A DNA stretch of 64,000 bases from Pseudomonas parakoreensis. Lineage in GTDB: Bacteria; Pseudomonadota; Gammaproteobacteria; Pseudomonadales; Pseudomonadaceae. Each line of letters opens with the position of its first letter. Position 1 is the stretch's first letter. Shown here one piece after another: positions 19,613-28,653 of this stretch. The position numbers and the translations under genes are program-made. The notes under the pieces were generated by a model. It worked only from the letters and a program-made list of their open reading frames with translations. It did not search any database and was not told the origin of the DNA. Location: assembly GCF_021602155.1 (NCBI RefSeq), contig NZ_BQHY01000002.1:62001-126000 (forward strand). The letters are read 5' to 3'.

Positions 19613-21466
19613 ATGGGTGTGTATGACTACAAGAACTTCGGTACAGCCGATTCCAAGGCGCTGTTCAGCGATGCCATGGCGATCACGCTGTATTCCTATC
19701 ACAACCTCGATAACGGCTTTGCCGCCGGTTATCAGCACAACGGTTTCGGCCTCGGTCTGCCCGCCACGTTGGTGACCGCGCTGCTCGGTGGCACCGATTC
19801 GCAAGGGGTGATCCCCGGCATTCCGTGGAACCCCGACTCGGAAAAACTCGCCCTCGACGCGGTGAAAAAGGCTGGCTGGACACCGATCACCGCCTCGCAA
19901 CTGGGCTACGACGGCAAGACCGACGCGCGCGGAACCTTCTTCGGCGAGAAGGCCGGTTACACCACCGCTCAGGTGGAAATTCTGGGCAAGTACGACGCTC
20001 AGGGCCATCTCACCGAAATCGGCATCGCTTTTCGCGGCACCAGCGGCCCGCGGGAAAACCTGATTCTCGACTCGATCGGCGACGTGATCAACGATCTGCT
20101 GGCAGCTTTCGGCCCCAAGGATTACGCCAAGAATTACGTCGGTGAAGCGTTCGGCAATCTACTGAATGACGTGGTGGCGTTCGCCAAGGCCAATGGCCTC
20201 AGCGGCAAGGACGTGCTGGTCAGCGGCCACAGCCTCGGCGGGCTGGCGGTCAACAGCATGGCTGACCTGAGTGGCGGCAAGTGGGGCGGATTCTTCGCCG
20301 ATTCCAACTACATTGCCTACGCCTCGCCGACCCAGAGCAGCACCGACAAGGTGCTCAACGTCGGTTACGAAAACGACCCGGTGTTCCGCGCCCTCGACGG
20401 CTCGACCTTCACCGGCGCCTCGGTCGGCGTGCACGACGCGCCCAAGGAATCGGCCACCGACAACATCGTCAGCTTCAACGATCACTACGCCTCGACCGCG
20501 TGGAATCTGCTGCCGTTCTCCATTCTCAACATCCCGACCTGGATCTCGCACCTGCCGACTGCGTACGGCGACGGCATGAACCGGATCATCGAGTCGAAGT
20601 TCTACGACCTGACCAGCAAGGACTCGACGATCATCGTCGCCAACCTGTCGGACCCGGCGCGGGCCAACACCTGGGTACAGGATCTGAACCGCAACGCCGA
20701 AACCCACAAGGGCAGCACGTTCATCATCGGCAGCGACAGCAACGACCTGATCCAGGGCGGCAGCGGCAATGACTACCTCGAAGGGCGCGCCGGCAACGAC
20801 ACGTTCCGTGATGCTGGCGGCTACAACGTGATTCTCGGTGGCGCCGGCAACAACACCCTCGAGTTGCAGAAATCGGTGAACACCTTCGACTTCGCCAACG
20901 ACGGTGCCGGCAACCTGTACATCCGCGACGCCAACGGCGGGATCAGCATCACCCGCGACATCGGCAGCATCGTCACCAAGGAGCCGGGCTTCCTCTGGGG
21001 GCTGTTCAAGGATGACGTGACCCACAGCGTCACGGCCAGCGGTTTGAAGGTCGGCAGCAACGTCACCCAGTACGAATCCAGTGTCACCGGCACCAGCGGT
21101 GCCGACACGCTCAAGGCGCATGCCGGCGGCGACTGGCTGTTCGGTCTGGACGGCAATGACCACTTGATTGGTGGCGCGGGTAACGACGTGTTTGTCGGTG
21201 GCGCCGGCAATGACCTGATGGAGTCCGGAGGCGGGGCGGATACGTTCCTGTTCAACGGCGCGTTCGGTCAGGATCGGGTGGTGGGTTTTACGGCCAACGA
21301 CAAACTAGTGTTCCTTGGCGTGCAGGGTGTGTTGCCCAATGATGACTTCCGCGCCCATGCCTCGACGGTGGGACAGGACACGGTGCTGAAGTTTGGTGGT
21401 GATTCGGTGACGCTGGTCGGGGTGGCGCTGAATAGCCTCAGTGCCGATGGAATTGTGATCGCCTGA
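19613..21466 (+). CDS. lipA: RTX lipase LipA/PueA, type I secreted
   Basis: A 617-residue family I.3 lipase. The length and the catalytic serine (GHSLGG, Ser 207) agree with the well-studied 617-residue Pseudomonas lipases of this family. It starts MGVYDYKNFG without a signal peptide, has an alpha/beta-hydrolase domain to about residue 370, then RTX calcium-binding repeats (GGSGNDYLEGRAGNDTF, GGAGNDVFVGGAGNDLMESGGG). It ends in a hydrophobic tail ADGIVIA typical of AprDEF substrates. It hydrolyses triglycerides outside the cell; homologues are also called polyurethanase PueA. GAGAGGCAA provides the ribosome site. It closes the exoenzyme cluster and is flanked on both sides by REP palindromes. 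Confidence 0.94.
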   Translation: MGVYDYKNFGTADSKALFSDAMAITLYSYHNLDNGFAAGYQHNGFGLGLPATLVTALLGGTDSQGVIPGIPWNPDSEKLALDAVKKAGWTPITASQLGYDGKTDARGTFFGEKAGYTTAQVEILGKYDAQGHLTEIGIAFRGTSGPRENLILDSIGDVINDLLAAFGPKDYAKNYVGEAFGNLLNDVVAFAKANGLSGKDVLVSGHSLGGLAVNSMADLSGGKWGGFFADSNYIAYASPTQSSTDKVLNVGYENDPVFRALDGSTFTGASVGVHDAPKESATDNIVSFNDHYASTAWNLLPFSILNIPTWISHLPTAYGDGMNRIIESKFYDLTSKDSTIIVANLSDPARANTWVQDLNRNAETHKGSTFIIGSDSNDLIQGGSGNDYLEGRAGNDTFRDAGGYNVILGGAGNNTLELQKSVNTFDFANDGAGNLYIRDANGGISITRDIGSIVTKEPGFLWGLFKDDVTHSVTASGLKVGSNVTQYESSVTGTSGADTLKAHAGGDWLFGLDGNDHLIGGAGNDVFVGGAGNDLMESGGGADTFLFNGAFGQDRVVGFTANDKLVFLGVQGVLPNDDFRAHASTVGQDTVLKFGGDSVTLVGVALNSLSADGIVIA

Positions 21467-21493
21467 GGTTGAAGCGGCGTCCTTAAGGCCGCC

Positions 21494-21583
21494 ATCGCGG
21501 GCAAGCCCGCTCCCACAGGGTTTTGTGGCGTACACAAGCTTTGTGAACGGCCTATAACCTGTGGGAGCGGGCTTGCCCGCGAT
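21494..21583. repeat. REP arms, GCGGGCTTGCCCGC variant
   Basis: ATCGCGGGCAAGCCCGCTCC at 21494 is followed about 45 bases later by its inverse, GGAGCGGGCTTGCCCGCGAT, ending at 21583. The arms face outward relative to the usual order. They are the same family as the GAGCTTGCTC element but with a changed, still paired, stem. Confidence 0.85.
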
Positions 21584-21722
21584 TGAAGGATTACTCGGTA
21601 TCAAAAGTGACTCGATAGCCACACCCTGACTCAAAAGCTGTGCAAACAGCAAAAGCGGCCTAAAGCCAGCACGTGCCCACACGTTCTATAGCCAGCCGCC
21701 ATTGAGTACAGGAGATGCACAC

Positions 21723-22097
21723 GTGAGAAGGGTCAAGGGGTATGTCGGATTTGTCGGACTGGCGCTGTTATCGGCCAATGCCTGGGCCGATCTGCCGCCA
21801 ACCTCGATTCTGAGCCGTTACGGCATCAGCAGCGATCAACTGCCGAAACCGGCGAAGACGGAAGCCATCGAACCGGTCGAAGAGAAAAGCCTGTTTCAGA
21901 TCCAGCCCGAACAGCCGTTCGTGACGTTTCGGCGGGGTGACGACAAACAGGCGCAAGCCACCGGCAACCTGAGCATCGACCGCATGACCCAGCAGGATCT
22001 GGAGCGCTGCCGACGTCTGCAAGCCGAGCTGGCGCGGCGCGGTGAGCAGTATTTCAGCTGTGATCACAGCATTGTGGGCCTGCCTGCTTTCGAATAA
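21723..22097 (+). CDS. Small secreted protein of unknown function
   Basis: A 124-residue protein with a clear signal peptide (RRVKGYVGFVGLALLSANAWA) followed by about 100 polar residues and no recognised domain. The mature part contains a proline/glutamate-rich stretch and two cysteines near the C-terminus (LERCRRLQAEL and YFSCDHSI) that could form a disulphide. The GTG at 21723 has AGGAG nine bases upstream; an ATG nearby at 21714 opens a frame that stops at once. It lies 256 bp after lipA on the same strand, behind REP sequences, and is closed by another REP pair. A role with the exoenzymes is possible but not shown. Confidence 0.65.
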   Translation: MRRVKGYVGFVGLALLSANAWADLPPTSILSRYGISSDQLPKPAKTEAIEPVEEKSLFQIQPEQPFVTFRRGDDKQAQATGNLSIDRMTQQDLERCRRLQAELARRGEQYFSCDHSIVGLPAFE

Positions 22098-22117
22098 CCC
22101 ACACAGATCACGCTCTC

Positions 22118-22206
22118 CCTGTAGGAGCTGCCGCAGGCTGCGATCTTTTGATCTTGTTTTTAAGATCAAAGTCAAAAGATCGCAGCCTTCGGCAGCTCCT
22201 ACAGGT
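22118..22206. repeat. REP palindrome pair (GTAGGAGCTGCC family)
   Basis: CTGTAGGAGCTGCCGCAGG and the inverse GCCTTCGGCAGCTCCTACAG form a long imperfect hairpin. It lies between the convergent small secreted protein and the lipoprotein gene and may end both transcripts. Confidence 0.88.
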
Positions 22207-22217
22207 AAAGCGGGGTG

Positions 22218-22442
22218 TCAGTCTTCCTTGCGTACGGTCGCGACTTCGTCGGAACGGACTTTCACCTTGGTCCCGGAAATGTCCTCGAACTCATAGAACC
22301 CGTCCTTGTTCTTGGTTTTCGGCATGTCCTTGGTCAAATACTGGGTGCCGTTCTGCAAGGTCACCACGGTCGGTGTCGAGCAGCCGGCCAATGCCAGAAA
22401 GGCTGCTACCGCCAGGGGAAGACCCAGAGTCTTGATGTTCAT
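22218..22442 (-). CDS. YgdI/YgdR-like small lipoprotein
   Basis: A 74-residue lipoprotein. The signal peptide ends in the lipobox LALAGC, so the cysteine at residue 21 is lipidated. The rest is one small beta domain with VVTLQNGTQYLTKDMP and FYEFEDISGTKVKVRSDEVATV. This is the SH3-like fold of the YgdI/YgdR family (DUF903), abundant cell-envelope lipoproteins without a defined role. The start at 22442 is set by the signal peptide; upstream in-frame extensions to 22658 have no homology. It is divergent from the FAN1-like nuclease gene, with a 205 bp gap that presumably holds both promoters. Confidence 0.88.
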   Translation of the reverse strand: MNIKTLGLPLAVAAFLALAGCSTPTVVTLQNGTQYLTKDMPKTKNKDGFYEFEDISGTKVKVRSDEVATVRKED

Positions 22443-22647
22443 ACCCACCTCAAATACCTCATTCCATATGAATTGACCGTATCCGGTCTCTAACGCGGTT
22501 GGTGCCATCGAACCGGGAAAAGTTCGACAGCACCCTGAAAAAATCCTGATTGCCGCTGCCATTGATCTTTTTCCGTTTGCACGCGACCGGCCATAGCTGG
22601 TATCTGTACGCATAACCAGTACTCGCTCGCCATGGCCCTGAATTCCC

Positions 22648-24300
22648 GTGACTGCCAACCCACTCGACGATCCGTTCTATTACCTCAACAACTTCCGGCA
22701 AGTGCTTGATTGGCTTGGGCTTCGCTATGCCGATGTGATGAGCGAATCCGAGCATGGCTTCATTCGCGACTTCAAGATCTTGCCGCGCGCTTCGCAGGGG
22801 CTGCTGGTGCGCATGGTCATGCGCAAGGGCGTGCATTTCCGCCTCGGCAAACTCAACTACCCGGAAATCGGCGACATCAGCGACGCCGCGCAACCATTGT
22901 TGAGTCACGGCTGGCTCGACGATCAGGCTCTGTTGAGCGTGGCCGAGGTGTTCGACGTGTTGCTCAAGGCTGAACTGCTGCAGGCGTTCGGCCAGTTCAT
23001 CGAACAGCCCAAGGGTCGCAAGGACGACTGGCTGCCGGTGCTGGCCGGGCAATTCAGCCAATCACGCAGCCTTTGCGAATGGGCGCCGACGCTCGGCGAC
23101 CGCTTGCTCAGCCTGACCATCATGGACCTGTGCGACCGTCTGCGTCTGATGTTCTTCGGCAACCTGTACCAGGACTGGTCGGAATTCGTCCTTGCCGACC
23201 TCGGCATCTTTACTTACGAAAAAGTCGAATTCTGCGCCGACTCCCGTGGCCTGCGCAGCCGCGAAGACGTGGACGCCTGCCTGTTCCTGCATCAGTGCCA
23301 GCAACGCTTCGAGGCCGGTGAGCCGTTGGAGATCATCGTCGAACAGGTCAGCGCACTGCAATTCGACAACCCGTGGCTGCAACGGCGGCGCGGCAAGGTG
23401 TTGTTCCAGATCGGCCAGCATTGCGAACGCATCACTGAGTTCGCCCTGGCGCTGAGCATTTACCGCGATTGTGCCTATCCCGGCGCCCGTCAGCGAATGA
23501 TCCGCGTGCTGGAGCGCTGCGGCGAATACGCACTGGCGCTGGAGCTCGCGACGCTTGCCGAACAGGCGCCGGAAAGCGCCGCCGAACAGCAGAGCCTGCA
23601 ACGGATGTTGCCACGGCTGCGGCGCAAACTCGGCGGGCCACCGCTCAAGCGGGCAACGCCACGCCCGGTCGAGCGCCTTGATCTGCAACTGCCGCGCACT
23701 GATCCGGGATTGTCAGTGGAGTTCTACGTGCAGGCGCATCTGCACGAAGACAGCGGCCCGGTGCATTACGTCGAAAACAGTCTGATCAACTCGCTGTTCG
23801 GCTTGTTGTGCTGGCCGGCGATTTTCGCACCGTTGCCGGGGGCGTTCTTTCATCCGTTCCAGCGCGGGCCGGTGGATCTGCTCAATGAAGATTTTCAGCA
23901 ACGCCGCGCCGAACTGTTCCAGGCCTGCCTCGACCAGCTCGACGACGGCCGTTACGCCGCAACCATTCGTGAGCGCTTCGTCGCCAAATGGGGCGTGCAG
24001 TCACCGTTCGTGTTCTGGGGCGCGTTGAATGAGCAACTGCTCGAGCAGGCACTGGCGTGTTTGCCGCCCCAGCACCTCAAACACTGGTTCAATCGCCTGC
24101 TGCTCGACATCAAGGCCAACCGCACAGGCATGCCCGACCTGATCCAGTTCTGGCCGCAGCACAAGACCTACCGGATGATCGAAGTCAAAGGCCCGGGTGA
24201 CCGCCTGCAGGACAACCAGCTGCGCTGGCTGGAGTTCTGCCACCAACACCAGATGCCGGTCGCCGTGTGCTACGTGCAATGGGCGGAGCAGAGCGCTTGA
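22648..24300 (+). CDS. FAN1-like structure-specific nuclease with VRR-NUC domain
   Basis: A 550-residue protein whose C-terminus carries a VRR-NUC (PD-(D/E)xK) nuclease site: GMPDL with Asp about 497, then IEVKGPGDRLQDNQ with Glu about 512 and Lys about 514. The large helical N-terminal part (YYLNNFRQVLDWLGLRYADVM, later helical repeats with ALELATLAEQAPESAAEQQ) fits bacterial homologues of FAN1. In the family this nuclease cuts branched DNA and unhooks interstrand cross-links. The GTG start is chosen because the homologous region begins at once and an upstream ATG (22632) is out of frame. Its last base pairs overlap the start of the helicase gene (TTGA), so the two are co-translated and probably act together in repair. 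Confidence 0.88.
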   Translation: MTANPLDDPFYYLNNFRQVLDWLGLRYADVMSESEHGFIRDFKILPRASQGLLVRMVMRKGVHFRLGKLNYPEIGDISDAAQPLLSHGWLDDQALLSVAEVFDVLLKAELLQAFGQFIEQPKGRKDDWLPVLAGQFSQSRSLCEWAPTLGDRLLSLTIMDLCDRLRLMFFGNLYQDWSEFVLADLGIFTYEKVEFCADSRGLRSREDVDACLFLHQCQQRFEAGEPLEIIVEQVSALQFDNPWLQRRRGKVLFQIGQHCERITEFALALSIYRDCAYPGARQRMIRVLERCGEYALALELATLAEQAPESAAEQQSLQRMLPRLRRKLGGPPLKRATPRPVERLDLQLPRTDPGLSVEFYVQAHLHEDSGPVHYVENSLINSLFGLLCWPAIFAPLPGAFFHPFQRGPVDLLNEDFQQRRAELFQACLDQLDDGRYAATIRERFVAKWGVQSPFVFWGALNEQLLEQALACLPPQHLKHWFNRLLLDIKANRTGMPDLIQFWPQHKTYRMIEVKGPGDRLQDNQLRWLEFCHQHQMPVAVCYVQWAEQSA

Positions 24301-26588
24301 GCTACAGCATTGCCGTCCGCGCGCTGTGCGAGTTCACCGCCAAGACCGGCGACCTCGACCTGCGTTTTACCCCTTCGCCGACAGCGCTCGAAGGCATGCT
24401 CGGGCACCGTACCGTGGCCTCGCGGCGCAGCGATAAATACCAAAGCGAGGTGGCGCTGGAAGGCGAGTTTCTACAATTGAAAGTCAGGGGCAGGGCGGAC
24501 GGCTACGACCCGGCGCAGAACTGCCTGGAAGAAGTCAAAACCTATCGCGGCGACCTCAGCAAGCAACCGGCCAACCACCGCCAGTTGCATTGGGCGCAGG
24601 CGAAAATCTACGGCTGGCTGATGTGCCGCAAGCTGGAGCTTGCGCAGATCAATCTGGCGCTGGTGTATTTCGACATCGTCAGCGAAAAGGAAACCTGTCT
24701 GGTCGAGTCCTTCAGTGCGCCAGTCTTGCAGGACTTTTTCGAACAGCAATGCCGGTTGTTCCTGAACTGGGCCGAGCAGGAAATGGCCCATCGCGAGGCG
24801 CGCAATCTGGCCGCGCAGCAATTGGCCTTTCCCCATGCCGACTTTCGCCCCGGCCAACGGCATCTGGCCGAATCGGTGTTCAAGGCGGTCAGCACCGGCC
24901 GTTGTCTGATGGCCCAGGCGCCCACCGGGATCGGCAAGACCCTCGGCACGTTGTTCCCTCTGCTCAAGGCCCTGGCGCCGCAGCAACTGGACAAGGTGTT
25001 TTTTCTGACCGCGAAGACCCCGGGGCGCAAACTGGCGCTGGATGCCAGTCAGGTGTTGTTCGATCAATCGCAAAACCTGCCGCTGCGGGTGCTGGAGATG
25101 GTCGCCCGGGACAAGGCCTGCGAATACCCGGACAAAGCCTGTCACGGTGAATCCTGCCCGTTGGCCCAGGGCTTTTATGATCGACTGCCCGCCGCCCGGC
25201 AAGCGGCCAGCCGGATCAATCTGCTCGATCAGGCGGCGATGCGCGAAGTGGCCCGTCAGCACACGGTTTGCCCGTATTACCTGAGCCAGGAGATGGCGCG
25301 CTGGGCCGACGTGGTGGTAGCGGACTACAACTATTACTTCGATTTCAGTGCGCTGCTGTTCGGTCTGGCTCAGCTCAACCAGTGGAAAGTCGCGGTGCTG
25401 GCCGATGAAGCGCACAACCTGGTCGAACGCGGGCGCTCGATGTACAGCGCCAGTCTCGATCAGGCCGCGCTGGCCAGCGTACGCAAGTCCGCCCCCGAAG
25501 CCTTGAAGAAATCCCTGCAACGGGTCAACCGCGAGTGGAACGCGCTGCATCAGCCGCAACTGGCGCCGTATCAAGCCTACGACAAAGCCCCGGAGAAACT
25601 GCTGCAAGCCGTGTCCCTGTGCAGCGCGGCCATTGGCGATTACCTCAATGATCATCCGCAGGGGCTCGACAGTGCGCTGCAAACCTTCTATTTCGACCTG
25701 CTGCAGTTTGGCCGGGTGGCAGAGCTGTTCGACGAGCATTACCTGTTCGACATCAGCAAGCGCGACCTCGAGCGTAAACGACCGCTGTCGCAACTGTGCC
25801 TGCGCAACGTGGTGCCGGCGGCGTTCCTCGGCCCGCGCCTGAAAGCGGCGCGCAGCAGCGTGCTGTTCTCGGCGACACTGAGCCCGCGGCGCTATTACGC
25901 CGATCTGCTCGGCACGCCCGTCGACACGGTCTGGATCGATGTCGAATCGCCGTTCAGTGCCGAACAACTGCAGGTGCAGATCGTCAGTCGTATTTCCACG
26001 CGCTTCAATCATCGGCAGGCGTCGCTGGAACCTATCGTCGAGCTGATCGCTCGCCAGTTCAGTGAACGCCCGGGCAATTACCTGGCGTTCTTCAGCAGCT
26101 TCGATTACCTGCAACAGGTACTGACGCTGCTTGCCGATCGCCACCCGCAGATCAAGCTGTGGCAGCAGTCCCGGGGCATGGCCGAAGGGCAACGACAGGC
26201 CTTTCTCGATCAGTTCACCGCCGAGAGCCAGGGTATCGGCTTCGCCGTGTTGGGCGGTGCGTTCGGCGAGGGCATTGATCTGCCGGGGGCACGGCTGATC
26301 GGCGCGTTCATCGCGACCCTGGGACTGGCGCAGCTCAACCCGGTCAACGAACAGTTGAAACGGCGCATGGCGGCGATTTTCGGTGCCGGTTACGACTACA
26401 CCTATCTGTATCCGGGCGTGCAGAAAGTGGTGCAGGCTGCCGGACGGGTGATCCGTACGCGTGAGGATCGCGGCGTGGTGATGCTGATCGATGACCGCTT
26501 CGCCGAACCCCGGATCCAGCAACTGCTGCCACGCTGGTGGTCGCTCGGCACAGACTCCTGCGCAACGAGTACTTTGATCACGTCATGA
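24297..26588 (+). CDS. XPD/DinG-like DNA helicase with nuclease-like N-terminus
   Basis: A 763-residue SF2 helicase. Walker A is APTGIGKT (Lys near residue 212) and the DEAH box is LADEAHN (Asp about 370). Between them lie four cysteines (ACEYPDKACHGESCP and TVCPYYL) placed as for an iron-sulfur cluster, as in XPD, Rad3 and DinG. The C-terminal helicase motif is QAAGRVIRTREDRG. The first 170 residues hold a RecB-like nuclease pattern, GRADGYD then EEVKTYRG (Glu about 79, Lys about 81), so the protein may cut as well as unwind DNA. The TTG at 24297 overlaps the stop of the FAN1-like gene by four bases. A longer start at 24267 lies inside that gene. The genes look like one repair unit. Confidence 0.87.
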   Translation: MSYSIAVRALCEFTAKTGDLDLRFTPSPTALEGMLGHRTVASRRSDKYQSEVALEGEFLQLKVRGRADGYDPAQNCLEEVKTYRGDLSKQPANHRQLHWAQAKIYGWLMCRKLELAQINLALVYFDIVSEKETCLVESFSAPVLQDFFEQQCRLFLNWAEQEMAHREARNLAAQQLAFPHADFRPGQRHLAESVFKAVSTGRCLMAQAPTGIGKTLGTLFPLLKALAPQQLDKVFFLTAKTPGRKLALDASQVLFDQSQNLPLRVLEMVARDKACEYPDKACHGESCPLAQGFYDRLPAARQAASRINLLDQAAMREVARQHTVCPYYLSQEMARWADVVVADYNYYFDFSALLFGLAQLNQWKVAVLADEAHNLVERGRSMYSASLDQAALASVRKSAPEALKKSLQRVNREWNALHQPQLAPYQAYDKAPEKLLQAVSLCSAAIGDYLNDHPQGLDSALQTFYFDLLQFGRVAELFDEHYLFDISKRDLERKRPLSQLCLRNVVPAAFLGPRLKAARSSVLFSATLSPRRYYADLLGTPVDTVWIDVESPFSAEQLQVQIVSRISTRFNHRQASLEPIVELIARQFSERPGNYLAFFSSFDYLQQVLTLLADRHPQIKLWQQSRGMAEGQRQAFLDQFTAESQGIGFAVLGGAFGEGIDLPGARLIGAFIATLGLAQLNPVNEQLKRRMAAIFGAGYDYTYLYPGVQKVVQAAGRVIRTREDRGVVMLIDDRFAEPRIQQLLPRWWSLGTDSCATSTLITS

Positions 26589-26664
26589 ATTGACGCGCGT
26601 TTGCACCTTCCCATGGCGCCGGATTGCCGCATACTTGCGCTAATGAAAACCAGCGGTGAACCTG

Positions 26665-28587
26665 ATGAGTGACAACCCGAGCAAAACTGCCGCGATCGAG
26701 GAGATGCGTTTCCGTCTGTTGATCGATGCGGTGGTCGATTATGCGATTTACATGATCGATCCGGACGGCATCATCACCAGCTGGAACACGGGCGCCAAAC
26801 GCTTCAAGGGCTACGAGAAGCAAGAAATCATCGGCGAGCATTTCTCGCGCTTCTACACCGAGCAGGACCGTGCGGCAGGCTTGCCGCAACGGGCGCTGGA
26901 CACCGCAATCCGCGAGGGGCGATTCGAAGGCGAAGGCTGGCGCGTTCGCAAGGACGGTACGCATTTCTGGTGCCATGTGGTGATCGACCCGATCATCGAT
27001 CCGGACGGCACGCTGCTGGGCTTCGCCAAGATCACCCGCGACCTGACCGACCGCAAAATGGCCGAAGAAACCCTCAAGCAAAGCGAGCAGCAGTTCCGTC
27101 TGCTGGTGCAGGGCGTCACGGACTACGCGCTTTACATGCTCAGTCCGGACGGTCGGGTATCCAACTGGAATCAGGGCGCCCAGCGGATCAAGGGCTATCG
27201 ACCGGAAGAAATCATCGGCGAGCATTTCTCGGTCTTCTACACCGCTGAGGACCGCGAGCGCGGCGAGCCGCAACGGGCGCTGGAAATCGCGGCGCGGGAA
27301 GGGCGTTTCGAAAACAACAGCTGGCGAGTGCGCAAGGACGGCAGCCGATTCTTCGCCCATGTGGTGGTGGATGCCATTCGTGGCGAGACCGGGACATTGC
27401 TCGGCTTCGCGAAAATTACCCGTGACGTGACCGAGGTCCATGAATCGCAGCAGGCGCTGGAGAAAACCCGCGAGGCATTGCTGCAGGCGCAGAAGATGCA
27501 GGCCATCGGTCAGCTCAGCGGCGGCATTGCCCACGACTTCAACAACCTGCTGACCGTGATCCTCGGCAACCTGGAGATTGTGCGCAAGCGTGTGGGTGAC
27601 GACCCGAAAATCAATCGCCTGCTGGAAAATGCCGCACAAGGTGCGCTGCGCGGCGTCTCACTGACCCAACGCATGCTGGCCTTTGCCCGGCGTCAGGAAC
27701 TCAAGACCGAACCGGTCGACATTGTGCACCTTGTGCAAGGCATTACCGGGCTGTTGCGCAGTTCGCTGGGGCCGGGGATCAGTATCGAAACCTCACTGCC
27801 CGCGGGACTGGAACCGGTACTGGCCGATGCCAATCAACTGGAACTGGCGGTGCTCAATCTGGCAACCAATGCCCGCGACGCCATGCCCGATGGCGGCAGC
27901 GTGGTGATCAGCGCCCGGGCGGAAGTCGTCCTTGAACCGAGCGATTCGACCCTGGCGGCGGGACGTTATGTGTGCCTGAGTCTGCGCGACACCGGCGAAG
28001 GCATGGACGAGCACACGCTGGCCTCGGCCCGGGATCCTTTTTTTACCACCAAAGGCCTGGGCAAAGGCACCGGGCTGGGGCTGTCGATGGTGCACGGATT
28101 CATTGAGCAGCTCGGTGGCCGTTTCATCCTCAAGAGCGAAAAGGGACAAGGCACGACAGCCGAACTCTGGTTACCGGTCGCGGCGGAAGGCGCACAGGCC
28201 CCACGGGTGCAGCCAGGCAGCAAAGCCATCACGGTGCCACGCCTGAGCGTGCTCGTCGTGGACGACGATTCGCTGGTGTTGACCAGCACCACGCTGTTGC
28301 TTGAAGACCTTGGCCATCGTGTGGTCAGCGCGACTTCCGGTGCCAGGGCGCTGGCGTTGTTCGAGCAGGGCGAAGTCATCGATCTGATGATCACCGACAT
28401 GGCCATGCCGCAGATGAGCGGCGCGCAATTGGCGCACGCAGTGCGTCTGCTCAAACCGGATCTGCCGATTGTCCTCGCGACCGGTTACGCCGAACGTCTG
28501 GAGGGTTTTGCCGCGCAATTGCCGCGTCTGCCCAAGCCGTTCACCCAGCTGAACCTGATGGAAATCATTGCCCGGTCGATGAAGTGA
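26665..28587 (+). CDS. Hybrid sensor histidine kinase, PAS-PAS-HisKA-HATPase-REC
   Basis: A 640-residue soluble kinase with no membrane segment. Two PAS domains (about 10-125 and 135-250) are close duplicates, each with the run from NTGAKRFKGY or NQGAQRIKGY to EIIGEHFS. The kinase domain has the phospho-acceptor His in GGIAHDFNNLLTVI (about 290), then ATP-binding NLATNARDAMPDGG and GKGTGLGLSMVHGFIEQLGG. A C-terminal receiver domain has the acidic pair VVDDD and phospho-acceptor Asp about 578 in MITDMAMPQMSG. The signal is probably sensed in the cytoplasm through a PAS-bound cofactor. No separate output regulator is adjacent. The ATG at 26665 is preferred to the GTG at 26656 because of the GGTG spacing. 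Confidence 0.92.
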   Translation: MSDNPSKTAAIEEMRFRLLIDAVVDYAIYMIDPDGIITSWNTGAKRFKGYEKQEIIGEHFSRFYTEQDRAAGLPQRALDTAIREGRFEGEGWRVRKDGTHFWCHVVIDPIIDPDGTLLGFAKITRDLTDRKMAEETLKQSEQQFRLLVQGVTDYALYMLSPDGRVSNWNQGAQRIKGYRPEEIIGEHFSVFYTAEDRERGEPQRALEIAAREGRFENNSWRVRKDGSRFFAHVVVDAIRGETGTLLGFAKITRDVTEVHESQQALEKTREALLQAQKMQAIGQLSGGIAHDFNNLLTVILGNLEIVRKRVGDDPKINRLLENAAQGALRGVSLTQRMLAFARRQELKTEPVDIVHLVQGITGLLRSSLGPGISIETSLPAGLEPVLADANQLELAVLNLATNARDAMPDGGSVVISARAEVVLEPSDSTLAAGRYVCLSLRDTGEGMDEHTLASARDPFFTTKGLGKGTGLGLSMVHGFIEQLGGRFILKSEKGQGTTAELWLPVAAEGAQAPRVQPGSKAITVPRLSVLVVDDDSLVLTSTTLLLEDLGHRVVSATSGARALALFEQGEVIDLMITDMAMPQMSGAQLAHAVRLLKPDLPIVLATGYAERLEGFAAQLPRLPKPFTQLNLMEIIARSMK

Positions 28588-28603
28588 ATCCGCCTGAACT
28601 TGT

Positions 28604-28641
28604 CCGGGGCAGGGGCCTTCTAACAGGTTTCCCCGCCCCGG
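28604..28641 (+). other. GC-rich hairpin after the hybrid kinase
   Basis: CCGGGGCAGGGG (28604-28615) can pair with CCCCGCCCCGG (28631-28641) with one bulged A. There is no T-run. It lies 13 bp before the TTG start of the next gene and could shape or end the transcript. Confidence 0.45.
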
Positions 28642-28653
28642 AGCGCGCGTCCC

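Noticed and set aside
4033-22206. The many inverted repeats as a dispersed CRISPR or IS ends
   Set aside because: They lack regular spacers, target duplications and a transposase between them; sequence and placement fit REP/REPIN elements.
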